A DNA stretch of 31,671 nt from Jimgerdemannia flammicorona (Eukaryota > Mucoromycota > Endogonomycetes > Endogonales > Endogonaceae): the NCBI GenBank assembly GCA_003990745.1, contig RBNI01000415.1:1-31671 (forward strand). Direction: 5' to 3'. Numbering within the stretch: the first letter of the stretch is position 1; every line of letters starts with the position of its first letter. The position numbers and the translations under genes were made by a program. The notes under the pieces were generated by a model that was not told the origin of the DNA, made no database searches, and saw nothing but the letters and a program-made list of their open reading frames with translations. This document shows positions 30,579 to 31,671 of the stretch, piece after piece.

Positions 30579-30795
30579 AGTGCTCTCAAATAAATTAAAT
30601 CAATTTGAATTAAATTGAATTGAGAGTCATTTGAATTAAATTGAATTGGGGATTTTTTAATTTAAATCAAGTTCAAATCAAATTGAGGGTTCAATTCAAA
30701 CTCTATTTTTCAAATTAAATCTTAAATCAAATTGAATCTTTAATTTGATTTAAATTAAATCAATTTAGACCTTTGATTCAATTATTGGAAATACT
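30579..30795. mobile_element. Foldback element, copy 3, 217 bp
   Basis: It begins AGTGCTCTCAAATAAATT and ends AAATACT. It matches the reverse complement of copy 2 over its terminal parts (caaattgagggt, aactctattttt) but lacks the central hairpin. The putative 9-bp target duplication is atctaatct at 30570-30578 and gtttaattt at 30797-30805: three mismatches, all C/T or G/A, as RIP would cause. The right junction again has one extra a. Confidence 0.7.
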
Positions 30796-30805
30796 AGTTT
30801 AATTT

Positions 30806-31120
30806 AAGAAATAAGACAAGAAACTATCAATTAATAAAAGTGTCAAGTTACTACTAAATGAATTCAAGAATATCTTTCTAGACAAGCTATCTGATCTATC
30901 ATCTATATAATCTATATTACTTAAAAAATATATATATTATATATTATCTCTTAAGATAAAAGTATTCAAGAAGGAATTAAAAGAACTACTTATCTAAAGA
31001 GCTATTTAACTCTATAAATTATCTTATAGCTCTTTAGTTCTTTCTCAAAAAAAGAATAGAACTCTATAAATATTATAATGTAGTAGATGTCTAATCTCAG
31101 AAGTATGGCAGATTTTTGTA
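30806..31120 (+). pseudogene. Fragment of Gypsy reverse transcriptase N-terminus, RIPed
   Basis: A + strand frame reads VKLLLNEFKNIFLDKLSDL, then FKKELKELL, LYKLSYSSLVLSQKKNRTL. These match the family's LLNEF.D.FPDKLP, FKKELKELL and SPYSSPVLFVKKKDGTLR blocks. The catalytic core does not follow recognisably. It may belong to the same element as the dUTPase fragment upstream, with the foldback element between them. Confidence 0.6.
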
Positions 31121-31545
31121 TCTTAGAAACTTGATCTTGTTCTAACTCTTATAGAGTCCTTAGGATACAGGGTATAAGTTTGAAGTATATCTGTCTGCAG
31201 GCTTACTAGTTCTCTTACTTTCTCTTTACTTTAAACTATTTTGATCTAATGTTTATTTATTCTAAATACTAGAGATATTTATATAAGTTTGCTAGTTATA
31301 AAATAGCTAAGTTATGACTATATTTTCTGTAAGTTACTTTTCACAAGTATGGATCCTTGATATCTGTGAGATTTCAACAATTATTAAAATTCAACATTTG
31401 TGAAATCCTAACAATTGTTAAAGTTTTTATATTTATGAAATGATTGCTATTTATAAGACTATACTATATTTGGAAATTAGATTCAGATACTATAATCAAA
31501 TGTCTATTTCTCTGATTTATATTCCTAATTTAAATCAACTATCAT
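31121..31545. other. AT-rich sequence, possibly a decayed LTR
   Basis: No coding frame is recognised. Short related repeats (caacaattattaaa, caacatttgtgaaat, taacaattgttaaag) occur at 31376-31425. If the polypurine-like motif at 31549 is real, part of this stretch would be the LTR of a - strand element. Confidence 0.3.
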
Positions 31546-31671
31546 AACTTCCTCCTGAATAGGTAATTTATCTCTAAAACATTCTATTCAATTAAACTCC
31601 CAAGCCTCCACTAGTTATATCTTCTTATCCCTTCATTGCTATTGAAATACAGCCAAATTTAGCTGCAAAAA
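31546..31671 (-). pseudogene. Possible 3' end of a RIPed retroelement with polypurine tract
   Basis: On the - strand attcaggaggaag (31549-31561) is almost identical to the polypurine tract of Gypsy-3 and its neighbouring bases (ttcaggaggaaga). The sequence before it reads as a conceivable pol tail, but it is too short to name. The window ends inside it. Confidence 0.35.

Noticed and set aside
1..31671. A bacterial or phage defence system.
   Set aside because: All recognisable genes are fungal-type LTR retroelements or a fungal-type GPI protein; there are no operons, Shine-Dalgarno sites or CRISPR repeats.

Overview
The window looks like a transposon-dense, AT-rich compartment of a filamentous ascomycete (Pezizomycotina) genome. 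Long stretches have almost no CpG, and every recognisable transposon reading frame is broken mainly by TAA, TAG and TGA at positions where CAA, CAG, CGA or TGG is expected. This is the signature of repeat-induced point mutation (RIP). The species cannot be told from the sequence. Family names (Gypsy-1 to Gypsy-4) are mine.

Layout. 1-326: unmutated edge. 327-8896: a heavily RIPed Ty3/Gypsy element (Gypsy-1, + strand) with direct LTRs. Inside it sit a foldback element (4721-5263) and a reverse-oriented solo LTR (6234-7547, 4-bp target duplication), which itself holds another foldback element (6693-7046). 8897-11760: an island of about 2.9 kb of ordinary base composition with one convincing host gene, a small secreted GPI-anchored Ser/Ala-rich protein on the - strand (10379-10864). 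11761-12956: the 3' end of a RIPed chromodomain Gypsy element (Gypsy-4, - strand). 12957-29416: a second element (Gypsy-2, + strand), split at 15931/25856 by a third, much less damaged element (Gypsy-3, - strand, 15932-25855). The 5' LTR of Gypsy-3 is itself interrupted by a poly(A)-tailed retroposed sequence with a 17-bp target duplication (24600-25803). 29417-29936: another poly(A)-tailed insertion. 29937-31671: fragments of RIPed Gypsy elements and a third foldback copy.

Three observations stand out. (1) All three well-represented Gypsy families, plus one fragment, carry a dUTPase domain, and its place in the polyprotein differs: before the protease in Gypsy-2, between protease and reverse transcriptase in Gypsy-3. 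(2) The 1.5-kb LTRs of Gypsy-3 contain a sense-strand frame of 359 codons in the U3 region. It is free of indels between the two LTRs and is broken only by RIP-type stops, most of them at different places in the two copies. Its product is not recognised. (3) A foldback element family with terminal AGTRCTC and 9-bp target duplications occurs three times.

Functionally this is a nested transposon graveyard around a small gene island. The retroelement genes are all inactivated, so the only likely working protein gene seen here is the GPI-anchored protein.
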